Shown in pieces: positions 24,100-36,252 of a stretch of DNA of 64,000 nucleotides. Source of the stretch: Pseudocercospora fijiensis CIRAD86 (taxonomy: Eukaryota; Ascomycota; Dothideomycetes; Mycosphaerellales; Mycosphaerellaceae); assembly GCF_000340215.1 (NCBI RefSeq), contig NW_006921537.1:1763011-1827010 (forward strand), written 5' to 3'. A program made the translations under genes and the position numbers. Each line of letters opens with the position of its first letter. Within the stretch, counting starts at the first letter, position 1. The notes under the pieces were generated by a model. The model worked only from the letters and a program-made list of their open reading frames with translations, did no database searches and was not told where the DNA came from.

Positions 24100-27000
24100 G
24101 TATATACACTCCGATGAATCTACTCCGATAAATCTATGCGCTACTACTACGCCTAAAGAACAGTAAGTCCTCCTTATTATCTCCCTCCTACTAGCCGGTA
24201 TTACGTCTACGCTGTTTTTCCTTTGCGGATAGCTTAGGCGCCCGACTTAATCGACGAGAGCTAGCTAGACTAGAGACACTAGCAGCTTCTCGCTAGAGTC
24301 TTACGGCCTCCTTGTAATCTATATCCTCTTAAGCGGTACGACGACTACGGGCAGCTCGGTTGTTCGCAATAGCTATCTTTTAGAGGATCTTCTACGACAT
24401 TTAGGCTAAATTCTGCGAGGTCTGCTCGACTCGAGCGCGACGCTATACTTAAGTTAGTACTAGACGAGATAGACCCGTAGTAGCGCTCGTACTAGTCGTA
24501 GCCGTATCTGCCTATATAGCCCGTATAGCCTGTCTAGCCTCCTTCTTCTTTTGTTTCTCGGCGTTGTCCTAGACCTAGAATGCCTTACGCTCCTTAAAGA
24601 CTTGCGGCGCGACCTACGTAATTAATAATAGCAGACTATCTAATAGCAAGTCTCGCTAGTGCTCTTTATTCTCGTCGAGCTATGCTATAAACGATAGTAC
24701 GCGTATATCGAGCGTCGCTTTATCGACCGAGAAGCTTTCTTTAATAGCGGAGCTATCCTTATACTAGAAGTATTTCTCGTCGAATACTTCGCTTAAGTTC
24801 TATATTATATTATCTAGGACGATAAAGTTAGATAGTACGACTTCGAAGCGACGGTTATAGTATAGATCTAGGAAGATCTTATCGGTACGACGAGAGACCT
24901 ACTCCGTAAGATACCTTAGTCTAAAGAACTATATAGAACCTCTCGGAGGTGCTTTAATTACTTTTAGCGGCGGTAGTAGATCCTTCTAAACTAGCAGATC
25001 TAGTAGCTATAGATTGCATATGCTATAATAGTCCTATGTGCTAACTACCTCTCGTACTAGATCGAATATACGCTTATATTCCTTATAGAAACTAAGAACG
25101 ATAGCGCGGAAGTAGCGACGGTATCGTAGATTTAGATAGTAGCGTAGGTTCTAGACTTGTCTCTAGATATCGTCTAGGTTGTCGCGAAGCGTCCGGTACT
25201 TCGCAGTCTATTCGCTACCTCTCTTTAGCTTACGGGCATTCTCGGCGATAGCTTCTTCGACTGCTACGTCGAATAGTAACTAACCGGCAGCGATAGTAGG
25301 ACGTAGCATATTAGTAGCAGGCCGTAGCGGGATAGCGACGGTCTCTCTATCCTCTTTATTATCGTTATCGTTATTATTATTATCTAGGCCGAATTACTCG
25401 AAAAGATCGTCTACTCCCTCCTTATCCTAGGCCTTACTAGGAACGTTAATATAGCGAAGTCCGCTCGGTCGTACTAGTATAACATCTCTTAGTCGATATA
25501 CTAGCGCCGCATCCGCACCCGTCTATACGCCGATAATAGGATTACGAGGGATTATCGAGCGATAGTTAGAATTAGCTAGTACTCGCCGCTACGTATTATC
25601 GACCTACTACGGTAAGAAGACGATTGCTAGAGCTGTTATATTAGGAATTCGTATAACTCTACCTAGCTTCTATATTAGATTATCGAGATCCTTTGTAATC
25701 GGGAATTTACACTAGATAACTATCTCGATATTAGGAATATTAATACTAGTAGCCGTTACTAGAGTGCCTTAGAGGATGCGAATCTTAGACTCCGGCTTCT
25801 TAAACTCGAGATACCGCTTATCCTTATCGATCTTAGCTACTTTAGAGATATAGAATTAGACGATGTCGTATACATTAATAGTGCGTAGTACGCCGGCCTC
25901 TAATAGATCTCTATCCTATATATACTTCGACCTACCTATTGCTAGATTAGTAATGTCCTTCGTTAGATAGATTAGCTATTAATATATCGCGAAACGACCC
26001 TTATCGATCGACCGACGGCTATCGATAAAGATTATAGTCTTCTAGATCTTATTCGGCGTAGCAAGGCTAGTGTCTTTATCTACTGCGTTATAGAGCACAA
26101 AGTATAGGTAGTTAAAGCCGCCTTCTTGCTTCGGTAGAATAGTCTATAGGATATACCTAGTATCCGGGCGATCGATGCTATCGCGGATTACGATAGTATA
26201 TATGCTAGCCTCGCTCTGCTTCTATAAGCCGTTCGCGAACAGGTACTTCTTAGTCTTATCCGAGACAGTAGCAGAGCAGACTAGGAGTATAGTATTAATG
26301 CTTATTAGCTAGCGTAGGAGGTAGAGGACGGCATAGCTATTACGGAAGTCCTTCTACTTTAGATAAAGATAAGCTTCGTCCTATACCTATAACCCGAGTA
26401 TCGAGCTAATAGTACGGATTACATCCTAAAACTTAGCTATAATTGCCTACTCTAGGCTATAGATAATGTAGTTGTATTTGCTATTCTTAATGTCCTTTAG
26501 CATGTTTAGATCCTTCTATCTTGTCTTAGCGGTTACTATACATACCTTAACGAGAGTGCGTTCTTCTAGAGTTAACTAGCGTACTACTTCTTCGATGTCT
26601 AAGCCTTGTTCCTCGGCGATCCGTATTAGAGGCACAATCTATAAGGTTATTATGCTAGTTAAGAGTGTAAACGCCTAGAAGACTAGTGCCTTACTAGCAC
26701 TAGTACGAGCGATTATAAGAACGTCCTAGCTACCGAATATAAGAGCGAAGACGACGAGGACTTATAGCTCTATTAGCTTAGGTACCGGAACGCGAGTAGG
26801 GTATAGTAGCTTAAGGATCTTCTTAAGACTATTACGGACGATCTGCTTCTAGTATCGTAAAGCACTACCGTGCTAGCCGGCATTCTAGATAAGCTGCTAT
26901 ACTTGTTAAAGAAGGCGCTACTCCTCGATCTTAGTATAGGCGACATTAAAGTAGTTATCCTACTCTTACGTAGGCGTATCGATCGCGGGTAGTATAGGGC

Positions 27001-27325
27001 TAGGCTCGTATAACTACTTAGGCTCTTTGTAATTAATTAGAGTGCGATCTAGTACTAGCGCGCGAGGCTAATATATTAATTACGCTTATTACGCTAGTTG
27101 CGCTAGCGCGGCGGTTGCTCTAGTAGCAGCAGGTATTCTACTAGTATTTAAAGGACCGGCAATAGCAGCACCTATATATCCTCTACGAGTAGCGCCGAAA
27201 GCAGCGCCTATATAACTACCTCCTCGACTACGTCCGTACGGTCGACTACGGCCTTAACCGCGACCGGCCTTAGCCCTAGCGGCATCGCGCTAGCGCCGAG
27301 AGAGGTTGGAGTTGCGGCTAGGCAT
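24100..27325 (-). pseudogene. RecQ-like DEAH helicase relic, copy A
   Basis: Minus-strand frame starting at an ATG at 27325 with a Gly/Arg-rich N terminus (MPSRNSNLSRR). Superfamily-2 helicase motifs are visible in order although degraded: motif I IARTSASK near 26700, motif Ia VPLIRIAEEQ, motif II DEAY near 26370 (His of DEAH changed to Tyr, a RIP-type CAT to TAT change), motif III SATV near 26270, then SIDRPDTRYIL and IFIDSRRSID as in RecQ-type motif IV. Such helicases occur in mobile elements and near telomeres of fungi. The relic is directly adjacent to the right end of the gypsy insertion, so originally it faced duplicated region A. Confidence 0.7.
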
Positions 27326-28009
27326 AGTAGCAGTATATTGCTACTTGCTTTAGCGATAGGCTAGTTCTCGGTAAGGGTGCAGTCTATAGCAAACGAGAGA
27401 TGCTTTTAGCGACCTTTAAAGAAGAGCGCTCGGCTACCTAGACTTACGAGTGCTAAAGAGTGTCGGACCGTATTAGCGAGTCTAAATAGTATTAGACAGT
27501 ATTAGAAAGCGTAGAAGGATATTCGAGAGGTGCGGAAGAGGTTTGCGACACTGCTTAAAAGAAGTAGGTCGAAGTTTAATAAGGTCTAAGCTTTTATATA
27601 CAAACAAGGCTAAGGCAGCTAAGGTAAGTAAAGATTATAAAATTTGGACAAAAAGACACTTAGAGGTTGTAGATACGGCGATTCTAAGTAGGACTGTCTC
27701 TTCGAGATTGTAGATATATATAGTTGCGGCGTAGAACAGTTTAAGTATTAGTAGAACAAACGAGGCCTATCCCTCTATAAACGAAGTTCTTAATTTCTAT
27801 AGATCGCAGCTTTCTGAATTGTTTTATTATAAAAATTGGATGTCCTATATATAGCATCGCGCTAGAACCCCCTTTATATATTCTATATACTATATGTATT
27901 GTATATTGCGGTATAAATCCCTAACTAATATTAAGGGTGTCCGATTCTGACCTTTCTAGTTTAGGCGCTTCGCTAGAGCTTAGCTTACCTAAGGCATATT
28001 TATATATTT
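27326..28009. other. Junction segment after helicase A
   Basis: No protein frame. It contains the ACACTTAGAGGTTGTAG block near 27660 shared with the repeats at 1930 and 5270-5760, which suggests the end of one mobile unit and the start of the next. Confidence 0.45.
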
Positions 28010-28765
28010 AGAATGCACGTACTATCGAGGGCAATTACACTAAGCGGAAGTTACGAAGCAGCCTAAAAAGGAGGTAGACCTAAGCTATAGAAGGCAATCC
28101 TCGGCACTGTATACGTTAATCTATCTAGTAAGAAAGGCTACGCTATCGGCGCTAACGAAATAATTAAACTCTATAACTACGACCTGTCTTAGGACTATGT
28201 ACGCCTTAGCAACTTAATATACGATCTTCCTACGGTTTTCGAGAAGGTCGCTATAAACCGTAAGTCCTCTCGCCTTATTAAGAGTATATTTAAGGAAAGC
28301 TCCGGTATATAGCGTATAAGCTACCGTACTAAGAAGGATATTAGTATAAGTGTGTTTAACCGTATAGATAAGATCCGTGTCGATAGGTTTGCTAGGTAGC
28401 AGCATAGTACCTTTGCTCTTTCGGACAATATCTACGAGGCCGGTATAGACCTAATACTATCTATAGTCGACACTTTTAATATAGCAAATAAGCGGTATAT
28501 AAGGGGTCGTATAACTATGCTATAGGCTAATGTATTAGATAGTCCTAATGCTACTGCTCGATTCGGTAAAGGTATTAAACTCGGTTTAGCTAAGGATGCT
28601 ATGCTTAATCTAGAGCGAGATAATGTATAGGTTAATATAGTAGATAGCTTCGCTCGGATTATCGAAGAAGTCGAGACTCTAGACCTTACTAGTACTAATA
28701 CTAGTCTTAGTCTGCTTAGAGGAATAGGTAATGCATTTAGCCCTAAGGGTAGCAGTAACTTCTAA
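28010..28765 (+). pseudogene. Unidentified RIP-degraded coding relic
   Basis: Plus-strand frame of about 250 codons with TAG read as Gln/Trp, beginning near KKGYAIGANEIIKLYNYDL and continuing through FALSDNIYEAGIDLILSI and KLGLAKDAML to about 28765. The N-terminal part has the feel of a helix-turn-helix transposase, but I could not match it to the DUF6589 relics or to any family. It occupies the same position relative to region B that DUF6589 copy 2 occupies relative to region A. Confidence 0.4.
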
Positions 28766-28964
28766 ACTAGATATCCTTAGATATATATAAGGGAGAGCTT
28801 CGTTTAGGATACTATACTAGAAGGAATGCATTAGAATAATAGACGGCGAGAATAGCTTCTTCTTCGATAGCGCTAATTATATAATATGCTAGTATCGTCT
28901 ATCGTATAGCTCTAGATTAATAGCCTTAGGCAGTTATATATTTTCCTCGCAAGTGCGGTAATAT

Positions 28965-30720
28965 ATAGCCGTTGTTATCGCCTACTATTATCGCAATAGC
29001 GCAATACTATTAGTAGATGCAAACCTTACCTACGCGGCGTATATCGACCTCCGCTTTCTAACCTTAACTTCTTCTTCTTCTTCTTCTTCTATACTAATAT
29101 ACTAATACCCCTAGCAATATACTAACTGTCGGCGTATATAATAGTATCGATACCTCTTTATCGCATATAGGTAGCTCTATAGCGATTAACACTATTTTCT
29201 CCTCGCTAGTCCTACGGCTTGCTACCGATAGAACCGCTTAGAATAGTTAAGGTTCTTCGATAGGTATAGTTTGTTTAGTCCTTTTAGTCTCCGATAGGCT
29301 TTGCCGACGCAAGACGTTACGAACGCGACTCTCCTAGCGAGTAGGTATACTATAGCTTAACGGGCGCCGACCGCGCACTTAACCGAATAAGCATTAGTTT
29401 CTAGTTGTTAGATCGTAGTACAAACTATAGAGGTCTCGGATAGATTTGCGGCTTACGGTCTAACCTTTAGAGTAAAAACTCTTTAGTAAGGTATACCGAT
29501 AAGGTATCGACCTAACTGCGACTATCTGTCTAAGTAAGTTCGTAGTATTGCTATTAGGCGACTCCTTAGTAGATAGTCTTGTCTATTACTACAGGCTTCC
29601 TATGTTTAGGCTCTTTACGGGATAATAGCTCTTAGAGCATATATTAGCGGCAGCGGATAGAGAAGTTGTGCATTCAGCTGCCTGCCCTCTTTTTTTTTTC
29701 TTTTGTTCCCTTGTTNNNNNNNNNNNNNNNNNNNNNNNNNNNNNNNNNNNNNNNNNNNNNNNNNNNNNNNNNNNNNNNNNNNNNNNNNNNNNNNNNNNNN
29801 NNNNNNNNNNNNNNNGGCGCGGTTATACTCTATTATTGTCTAGGAACTAATAAGTGTCGCTTTAGCGAATAAGCTGTCGTCGTTTCGCTTAATAAGTCCC
29901 TTCCTATATACCTTGTCCCTTTAAAAGGTTATACGTACTATAGTTAGTAATAGAATGCGTTAATTGTTGCTTCGGCGGCATATAGGCTATGTATAATTCT
30001 AGTGTACTTCGGAGTGTGTGCTTTTAAAGCTGCTTAGTGCCGCTAGTTAATTAGATCCCCTAACGCTACTATTCGTTTTCTCTACCTTATATAGTAAACT
30101 AGTTATCGGAATAATCGTTCTAGAGAGAGTCTAAGCAATAGAGGGCGTTAACGTAAGAGGGCTATCGTAGCTTCTCGATTGTATATTATCGCTCTACGTA
30201 TCTATCCTTACCGTATATATTGTAGTGCTAATAGCTGCGGTGTAATAAGTATAGTGTTAGTATTAGTATTGTCGAAAGTCGCAACTTCTCGACTTCGCGG
30301 ATTAGATATCGAAAGGCGACTTCGGTATACTACGTGCCTAAGGCTACGGCTATCGTTATCGTATTAGACACTTTTGCTAGTGCGCTTTACTAGAAATGCG
30401 CCTAATCGACGTATCTCGTATTATATTAGTAATACGCTATCGTGAAAGTCGTAAAGTTGATATTGTTAATGCTATTAATATATAGAAGGAAGCAGCTATA
30501 ACGTTTAATCCCGCTAATTAGGCGCCCTATCGTACTAAATCCGGGGTCTTAGCGGGACTCGGCATCCTTATCGCTTCCTCGAATTTACGCTGCTCGTAAT
30601 ACATGCGACTTAACCTACGACTATCGGCTATATAGCTAAGACAGGCATTGTATAGACTCCGCTTCTTATTTACGAGCCGACTGCTTTCGAGCCTATCGAG
30701 ATCGACTACGAAGGCAAACC
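28965..30720. repeat. Duplicated ~2 kb region, copy B
   Basis: Direct-repeat partner of 9526-11570, with the same order of landmarks. It lacks the expanded tandem arrays of copy A and is interrupted by an assembly gap at 29716-29815. It lies just left of the second helicase relic (-). Confidence 0.8.
29716..29815. other. Assembly gap (100 N)
   Basis: Exactly 100 N. The bases immediately before it (about 29665-29715) are not RIP-like and do not match copy A, so this contig edge may be unreliable. Confidence 0.99.
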
Positions 30721-30999
30721 TAACTCGCAAATTAGCTATATACGTAAGGAGGCTACCGGAACGATAGGTCTACTCGTATATTAGTTATCTACGTAAGGAA
30801 GTTCGGATGTATATACGCGAGAGAAGTAGAGCGCTAGCCGATAAGGATATAATAGAAGAGTTATAGGATACAATACGATACTATACTATATTTATAGACA
30901 ATTGCCTCTACGGCTACCGATACGCTATACTCTACTATCTGCCTAGCAGGTAGTCGCTTAGGATATTATCTCTAAACTAGCTACTACGACTGCTTACGG

Positions 31000-33900
31000 C
31001 ACTTAAGCTTCTAGCACGAGCACCTTCGCTAAAGAGACCTTTAGTACGCTTAGTAATGCGGATGTTGCGGCTACTACGGCGGCTAATATAAGCCTAGGTT
31101 AGAGCCTCTTCTACTTAAGCTGCGGTAATAGCCTCCTCTTCCTCTAAAGGTACGCTAGCGGCGATCTAAGTAGCAGTAGATCCTGCTTCCGAAGAACCTA
31201 GTTAGGCTTAAGACTAGGTAGTAGTACTACGGCGGCTCTTCTGCTTCTTCGTAGGTCGAGTACTACTCTATATAGTAGGTTCCTCGGGATTAGAGTTACT
31301 ACTAGCGCTAGAACTAGCGCTAGAACTAGCGCTAGCACTCTTAAGCTAGATCCCGGACTAGCGGATTGTATTAGCAAAAGCAGAGCGGCGTAGAGAGCGA
31401 TCTAGGTTTTGCCGCTCGTATACTATATCTTCCGGAGTTCGAGGCATAGGTAGTAGAGCTGCTAAGCCTTAATCTTTACGGCCTCCTTGTTTACGGCCTT
31501 CTACTATACTTATAGCCGCCGCGGCCTTATCGTCCTTCTTCTTCTATATAGCGTCCTACTTAGCCTTCCTCTCGGCCTTTACTATCTCCTAATCCTCGTA
31601 TACGGTACCGGCAATACCGAGAAGGAAGGCAAGCAACTTATCGAGATTATCCTCCTTATACTACTAATCCTCTAGCCTAGGCGCGACCCGTATTAGCTTC
31701 TCTATATCGAGCTGTATATTAAGCTCCTAAGTCTTATACGAACGAGTAAGCTTAAAGACATCCGACATAGACTATATTAGTCTGTCCGGCATATACAAGC
31801 TAGCGGGGATGCGGAACAGTCTATTCTTATACGGATGTCTAGCATCGACCTTATCTAAGCACTACTTCTTAATATGCTTAAGTGCGCACCCTAGCCTGCT
31901 ACTAATTCCTAGGCGGGTAATTAGCTTTACTCGCTTAACTAGTAGCTATAGGAGCTTAGCTATTAGGCTAGTATTATAAACGTTATAGCAATCCTCGTTA
32001 TCTACTTTCCCGAGTAGATATAGATACTACGTTAGGTGTTCGCCGTAGTGCTCGTTTATTACTACGCGATAGTAGCGACCTAGAATCTTTAGGTAGTTAT
32101 TAAAGGCGGCTAAAAAGATCTTAGGAATCTTCTTGCGGGCCTCTAGCTCCTTTGAATTCTAAAAGTCCTCTCTAGTCTTACCTTTACCCTTACGGCCTCG
32201 AGTGCGATTATTATCGCTAGCATCTGTTTCGGCTTTACTACGGACGTTATCTTCCTAATTAGAAGTACTACTAACATCCTCTCTAGGCAACTCTTAGCGT
32301 AATCTACTAGGTCTAGCAGTATAGCGACTACCGCGACTACCGCGACCTCTACGACCTCTACGACCTCTACGATCTCCGCGACCTCCGCGACTACGACTAC
32401 TCCTACCGCGACTAGCCCCTCTACTATATTCTAGTAGTAGGAGGATTAATAACATACTAGAGTCTAGAGGTATAAGTTTAATATAGTCTCTAGTATAGTA
32501 TAGAATGAAAATAAAGGCGCGAGGACGATAGAAGTGTAGCTTATTAAAGAAGCCCTATTCCGTAATTAATACAAGGAGGCGAGCAATACGACCTAGGCGC
32601 TACTATAAGTCGCTAGCATCTCGTATAATATTAAACTTCTATTAGTATATATTAGCGATATCCGGCATATCTAATCCTATACTAGTAGCTATAGTAGCGG
32701 CTATATACCGAATATTAGAGTCTCCTTTATAGAACTCGTTATATCGATTATCCTAGTCTAGTTTAGGTATATACGTAGTATAGAAAGAGACAGTGCGAGT
32801 TACATCTATACTAGGACCTTTGCTATACTAGTATCGCTTAGTTAGATCCGGGTTGTCCTTAGTTAGATATAGTAGCTAGCTACGAGCGACGTCGATAAAG
32901 TTGTTAATATAGCTACGACCGTCGATAAATACGAGAGACTTCCGTATATTCTAGGGAGTAGCCGAGCTAGCGGAGATGTTCTCTTCGCTATTTAGGTACG
33001 CTATAGCATTGTCGACTACGATATATAGTATATCGTAGTCGCTAAGATGCTTATACGGAATAAACTTAATAATATATATTACCTCCGGCCGATCGATACT
33101 ACTACGAATAACCTTAGTTTCGAATGTACTATCTCTCTCCTTACGTAAGCTCGCATGCTTCTTAACGTACGGCCTAGACTTATCGTTAAGAGTAGCAGTT
33201 ATATATAGAGTGTTAGTATCGGTACGTAGATAGTCGCGTACTTAGTAGACCTACGAATACTCGTTACGAAATCCTAATAGCTCTCCCTATTTGTATATTA
33301 AATAACACTCGTCGAAGACGATAAGACTAACTCGTTCTCGCATACGAGGATCGTTTAGGAGCGATAGGAATTAAAGAGATGCTATCTACTTAGGACTAAG
33401 AAGGATATACTAGATACGGCCCTCTAGGATATTCTTAAATATACTAGGATCGATCTTCTTAGTTTCCGTAGAGATATGTATAGCATAAAGCAGTCTAGAC
33501 GTAGACGCCGCTATATGTTCTATTACTGCTGCTTGTTCGGTACCTAGGCGATTTAGCGGAGTGTACTAGATAACAATCTTGCCGGTTATTAGCGTATATC
33601 CCTAGAAAGGTAGACTCTTACCCTCTCCTATACGGGCGATAAATAGTACGTCGTTCTAGCTATAGATTAAGGCGTATAGGACTGCGACCTATAGCAACGT
33701 CGGTACGTATCCTATACTAGGGTATTTCAAATCGAGGATCTTAATTAAGCCCTTCTCGATAATCTCTCTCTAGAACTAGATAGTCTCCTTAAATTAGCCT
33801 ACCTACTATACTAACTCTTAAATACGAGCTATAGATTCTTAGGGCATCTTCTCGATTCTGCGGCGGAAATAGCGCGGCAATTCGGAATATAGTTAAGGCA

Positions 33901-34060
33901 GCTAGGTAGGTAGTATACCGAAATCTAGACGCGTACAAGATACTGCTACGCGACCTAGTAGTAGCGCCTAGTTTAGCTCTTATCGTACGAGTCTCGCCGC
34001 TTTCTAGCGCTCTTTCTTCTTAGCCTTACGGCGTTAGCGCCTCTACTTGCTAGACTCGTT
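31000..34060 (-). pseudogene. RecQ-like DEAH helicase relic, copy B
   Basis: Minus-strand frame with better preserved helicase motifs than copy A: motif I IARIGEGKS near 33611-33640, motif Ia TPLNRLGTEQ, motif Ib ILLSPKQ, motif II IVFDECYL near 33305-33327 (DECH with His to Tyr), motif III ITATL near 33190, and IDRPEVIYIIKF. The C-terminal part (31000-32400) is Arg/Gly/Asp-rich with simple Arg-Gly repeats around 32330-32400. Copies A and B are clearly diverged beyond RIP, so they represent related but distinct elements. It is inactive. Confidence 0.7.
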
Positions 34061-34990
34061 AGTAGGTATTCTAGACCTGCGTATACGCGCACGTATACGC
34101 GTACGCGCTTAATCTGTCGATATGTATATATATACGCTGCTATATATCGATAGTCTCGGCGAAATCGATAATATTAGCGAAATCGATAGAGCTAGCGAAA
34201 TCGATAGAATTAGCGGTAATAGCGAGAGCGGAATAAGGGCGGCTCGACTCTAGATACGGATATACGGACTACTAGCGGAGCTTATATAACACTTAAACTT
34301 TGCACCTATATACTGCTATTTACGTATTACGCGCGAGAAGTAAAGTAAAGAGATACGGATTGCTAGGCGTATTTGCCTTACTAGGCAGCTACGAAGTATA
34401 TAACTAGAATATAGTTAAGAGGATACGCGGAGGTTCTAGAGGGCACTAGAATAGTAGACCTCCTATACTCTACTATTACGCAGGTATAGCGTTTGTCTAG
34501 TCGTAAATCTAGTAGGGGTAGACAAATAGGATAGCTATAACTAGTAGTTTACGTTTCTCGCTTATAACTTTTGCATTTCTTAAATAACGGTTTTATTACT
34601 ATAGACAAACATTTTGTTTACTAAATTATCTAGAGCCTCGCTTATATATTTATAAGCTAAAAGTATATAGTTGCTAAGCTATTTAGTTAGTTTAGTACTA
34701 GTTAGTATGCCTATAACCGCAACTAAGCCCGGATAGAACGGTTTGTCGTTAGGCGCTTCGCTAGAATAGGAGGAACGACGCTAAACCTAATTAGTTATAG
34801 TCCTTTACGTGCTTCCTCTTACATAATATACGAGTATTCTATAAAGCGCCTAAATAGGAGGTAGGACTCTAGTAGTAGTGTCGCGTAGTAGACGACCCTT
34901 CCTTTTATAAGTTAGAACATTCCGTCCTTTGCAATTTGCTATCGGTTAATATAGTTCGTCGATTTATTCCTTAAATTAAGAAAGAGATCT
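34061..34990. other. Right end of RIP island
   Basis: No protein frame recognised. It has RIP-like composition, with short direct repeats such as GCGAAATCGATAGA near 34180-34215. Ordinary composition resumes at about 34990. Confidence 0.5.
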
Positions 34991-35955
34991 GGAAACCAGA
35001 CTAGACATCGATCCGATTCCCAATCCGGAGAAACGTCCGCCTACCCTACCACGTGTTACTACTTATTTCCCCTCCTATAGAACCCACGGCTTTCTCCCGC
35101 TTGAAAAGGACCGACACTTTTTTTTCCCGCCAATTCATGCTGTTTGATTTCGCTCTCTTTTATTTTGATGCGTGAGAATAGTCAGGGTCAAATTGAAAAA
35201 CCTTGATATACATGATAGTACTAACATTCAAGGCTTGGCTCTTGCGGTCGTCGCTCCACCTGGGTAGAAAGAGAGCTCGTGCGCACACAATCTTTTAACA
35301 TCTCCCTGGTTAGGGTTGTAGGCCTCTGATCTGTCTTATATCAGAGGTAGGTCAGATATGGGGTTCGCCACTTTGCTGTAAAAGCCGAGATTCGAATGAA
35401 TGTCGTGGTGAGAGAACAAGGAGTCTGTTAGGCGGTAAGACTTGGCCGTCTCCAGTCGAGGCCTACCTAGAACTCGCGTCCCGTCAAAGCCCTCACTAGA
35501 CCTGCACGAGCTTTCAGGCTTTCGCAATGGGGTTGCGCTTGCGGTCTGTCAAGCCTTTCAGAGGTGCCTAACGAATCGTCCCGGCGTTTTGAGCTGGTGG
35601 TATCGTTGTATCATTCTTTTTAAGTGTATTCGTCGCTTTTCCAAACTTTCTGGCGTGCTATCTTGTAATATGGTCTCGGATAATCTGACATTCGAGAGAC
35701 ATATATGGTCCCAGTGGATCGAAGCTACGTCAGTGCGACCGATTGAGGTTGTTGGAACCCAGTATTCGCCAGGATCTGAAGCTTAACGTAACCCGATGAG
35801 AAGCAAGCAGAGAGTAGAACCCCATTCGCTTGCTTGCTTGTTTGCTTGCTTGATATATGTACATTCAGTTTCTATGCCCTGTAATACTGCCATTGATCAG
35901 CTTATGAGCTCATCCCGAACCCGACCTGGCACCCACCTCGTCCATGATAGCACCT
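34991..35955. other. Intergenic region
   Basis: Composition is normal. Several short open frames (for example 35442-35786) lack any recognisable protein features and are not called. A short GCTT-rich simple repeat lies at about 35829-35852. This stretch includes the 3' flank of the ATPase inhibitor gene. Confidence 0.5.
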
Positions 35956-36252
35956 CTACTGCTTCTTGGAGCCAGAGACAATATCATCCGCATCTTTCCT
36001 GTCCTTCGCGAGCTGGGCTTCTGCATCGGCAATCTTCTTTCTCAGAGCCGCAAGCTTCTCCTGCTCCTGCTTCCTCACATACATGTTCTCATCGGCTTGC
36101 TCGCGCTTGGTGAAAGCGTCTCCCTGCGCCGCACCTCCAGCGCGGGTGGCACCGGTGTCTCCTCCTGCCATTCTTCTGGCGGCAATGCTGAAGCTTCGGT
36201 ATGAGGTGGTGGCCTTTGGCAGCTGGCGGGCGACGGTTCGGAGTGCGGACAT
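35956..36252 (-). CDS. INH1: Mitochondrial F1F0-ATPase inhibitor (IF1 family)
   Basis: 98 residues, single exon. I chose the ATG at 36252 because it gives a mitochondrial presequence (MSALRTVARQLPKATTSYRS) followed directly by the conserved IATP region: GGDTGATRAGGAAQGDAFTKREQADE with the inhibitory segment, then a Lys/Glu-rich coiled coil (residues 57-88). The open frame runs upstream to 36444 but adds only low-complexity sequence. The family blocks ATP hydrolysis by the mitochondrial ATP synthase when the membrane potential collapses, by inserting its N-terminal helix into F1. The length matches fungal IF1 proteins. It is divergently transcribed from the EI24-like gene at 36622, with about 370 bp between starts. 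Confidence 0.88.
   Translation of the reverse strand: MSALRTVARQLPKATTSYRSFSIAARRMAGGDTGATRAGGAAQGDAFTKREQADENMYVRKQEQEKLAALRKKIADAEAQLAKDRKDADDIVSGSKKQ

Larger units (their letters stand above)
1790..34990. repeat. RIP-degraded transposon island
   Basis: About 33 kb in which CpA and TpG are strongly depleted and TpA is in excess, while CpG and CCGG remain common. The result is a flood of TAG and CTA triplets, so almost every former frame is stopped at Gln (CAG to TAG) and Trp (TGG to TAG) codons. This is the known signature of repeat-induced point mutation. Recognisable protein relics inside are two DUF6589-type genes, two RecQ-like helicases and one Ty3/gypsy element. Edges are gradual; I place them by eye. 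Confidence 0.9.

Noticed and set aside
35442..35786. 114-codon open frame between the island and INH1
   Set aside because: No motif, no conserved composition, and an overlapping antisense frame of similar quality.
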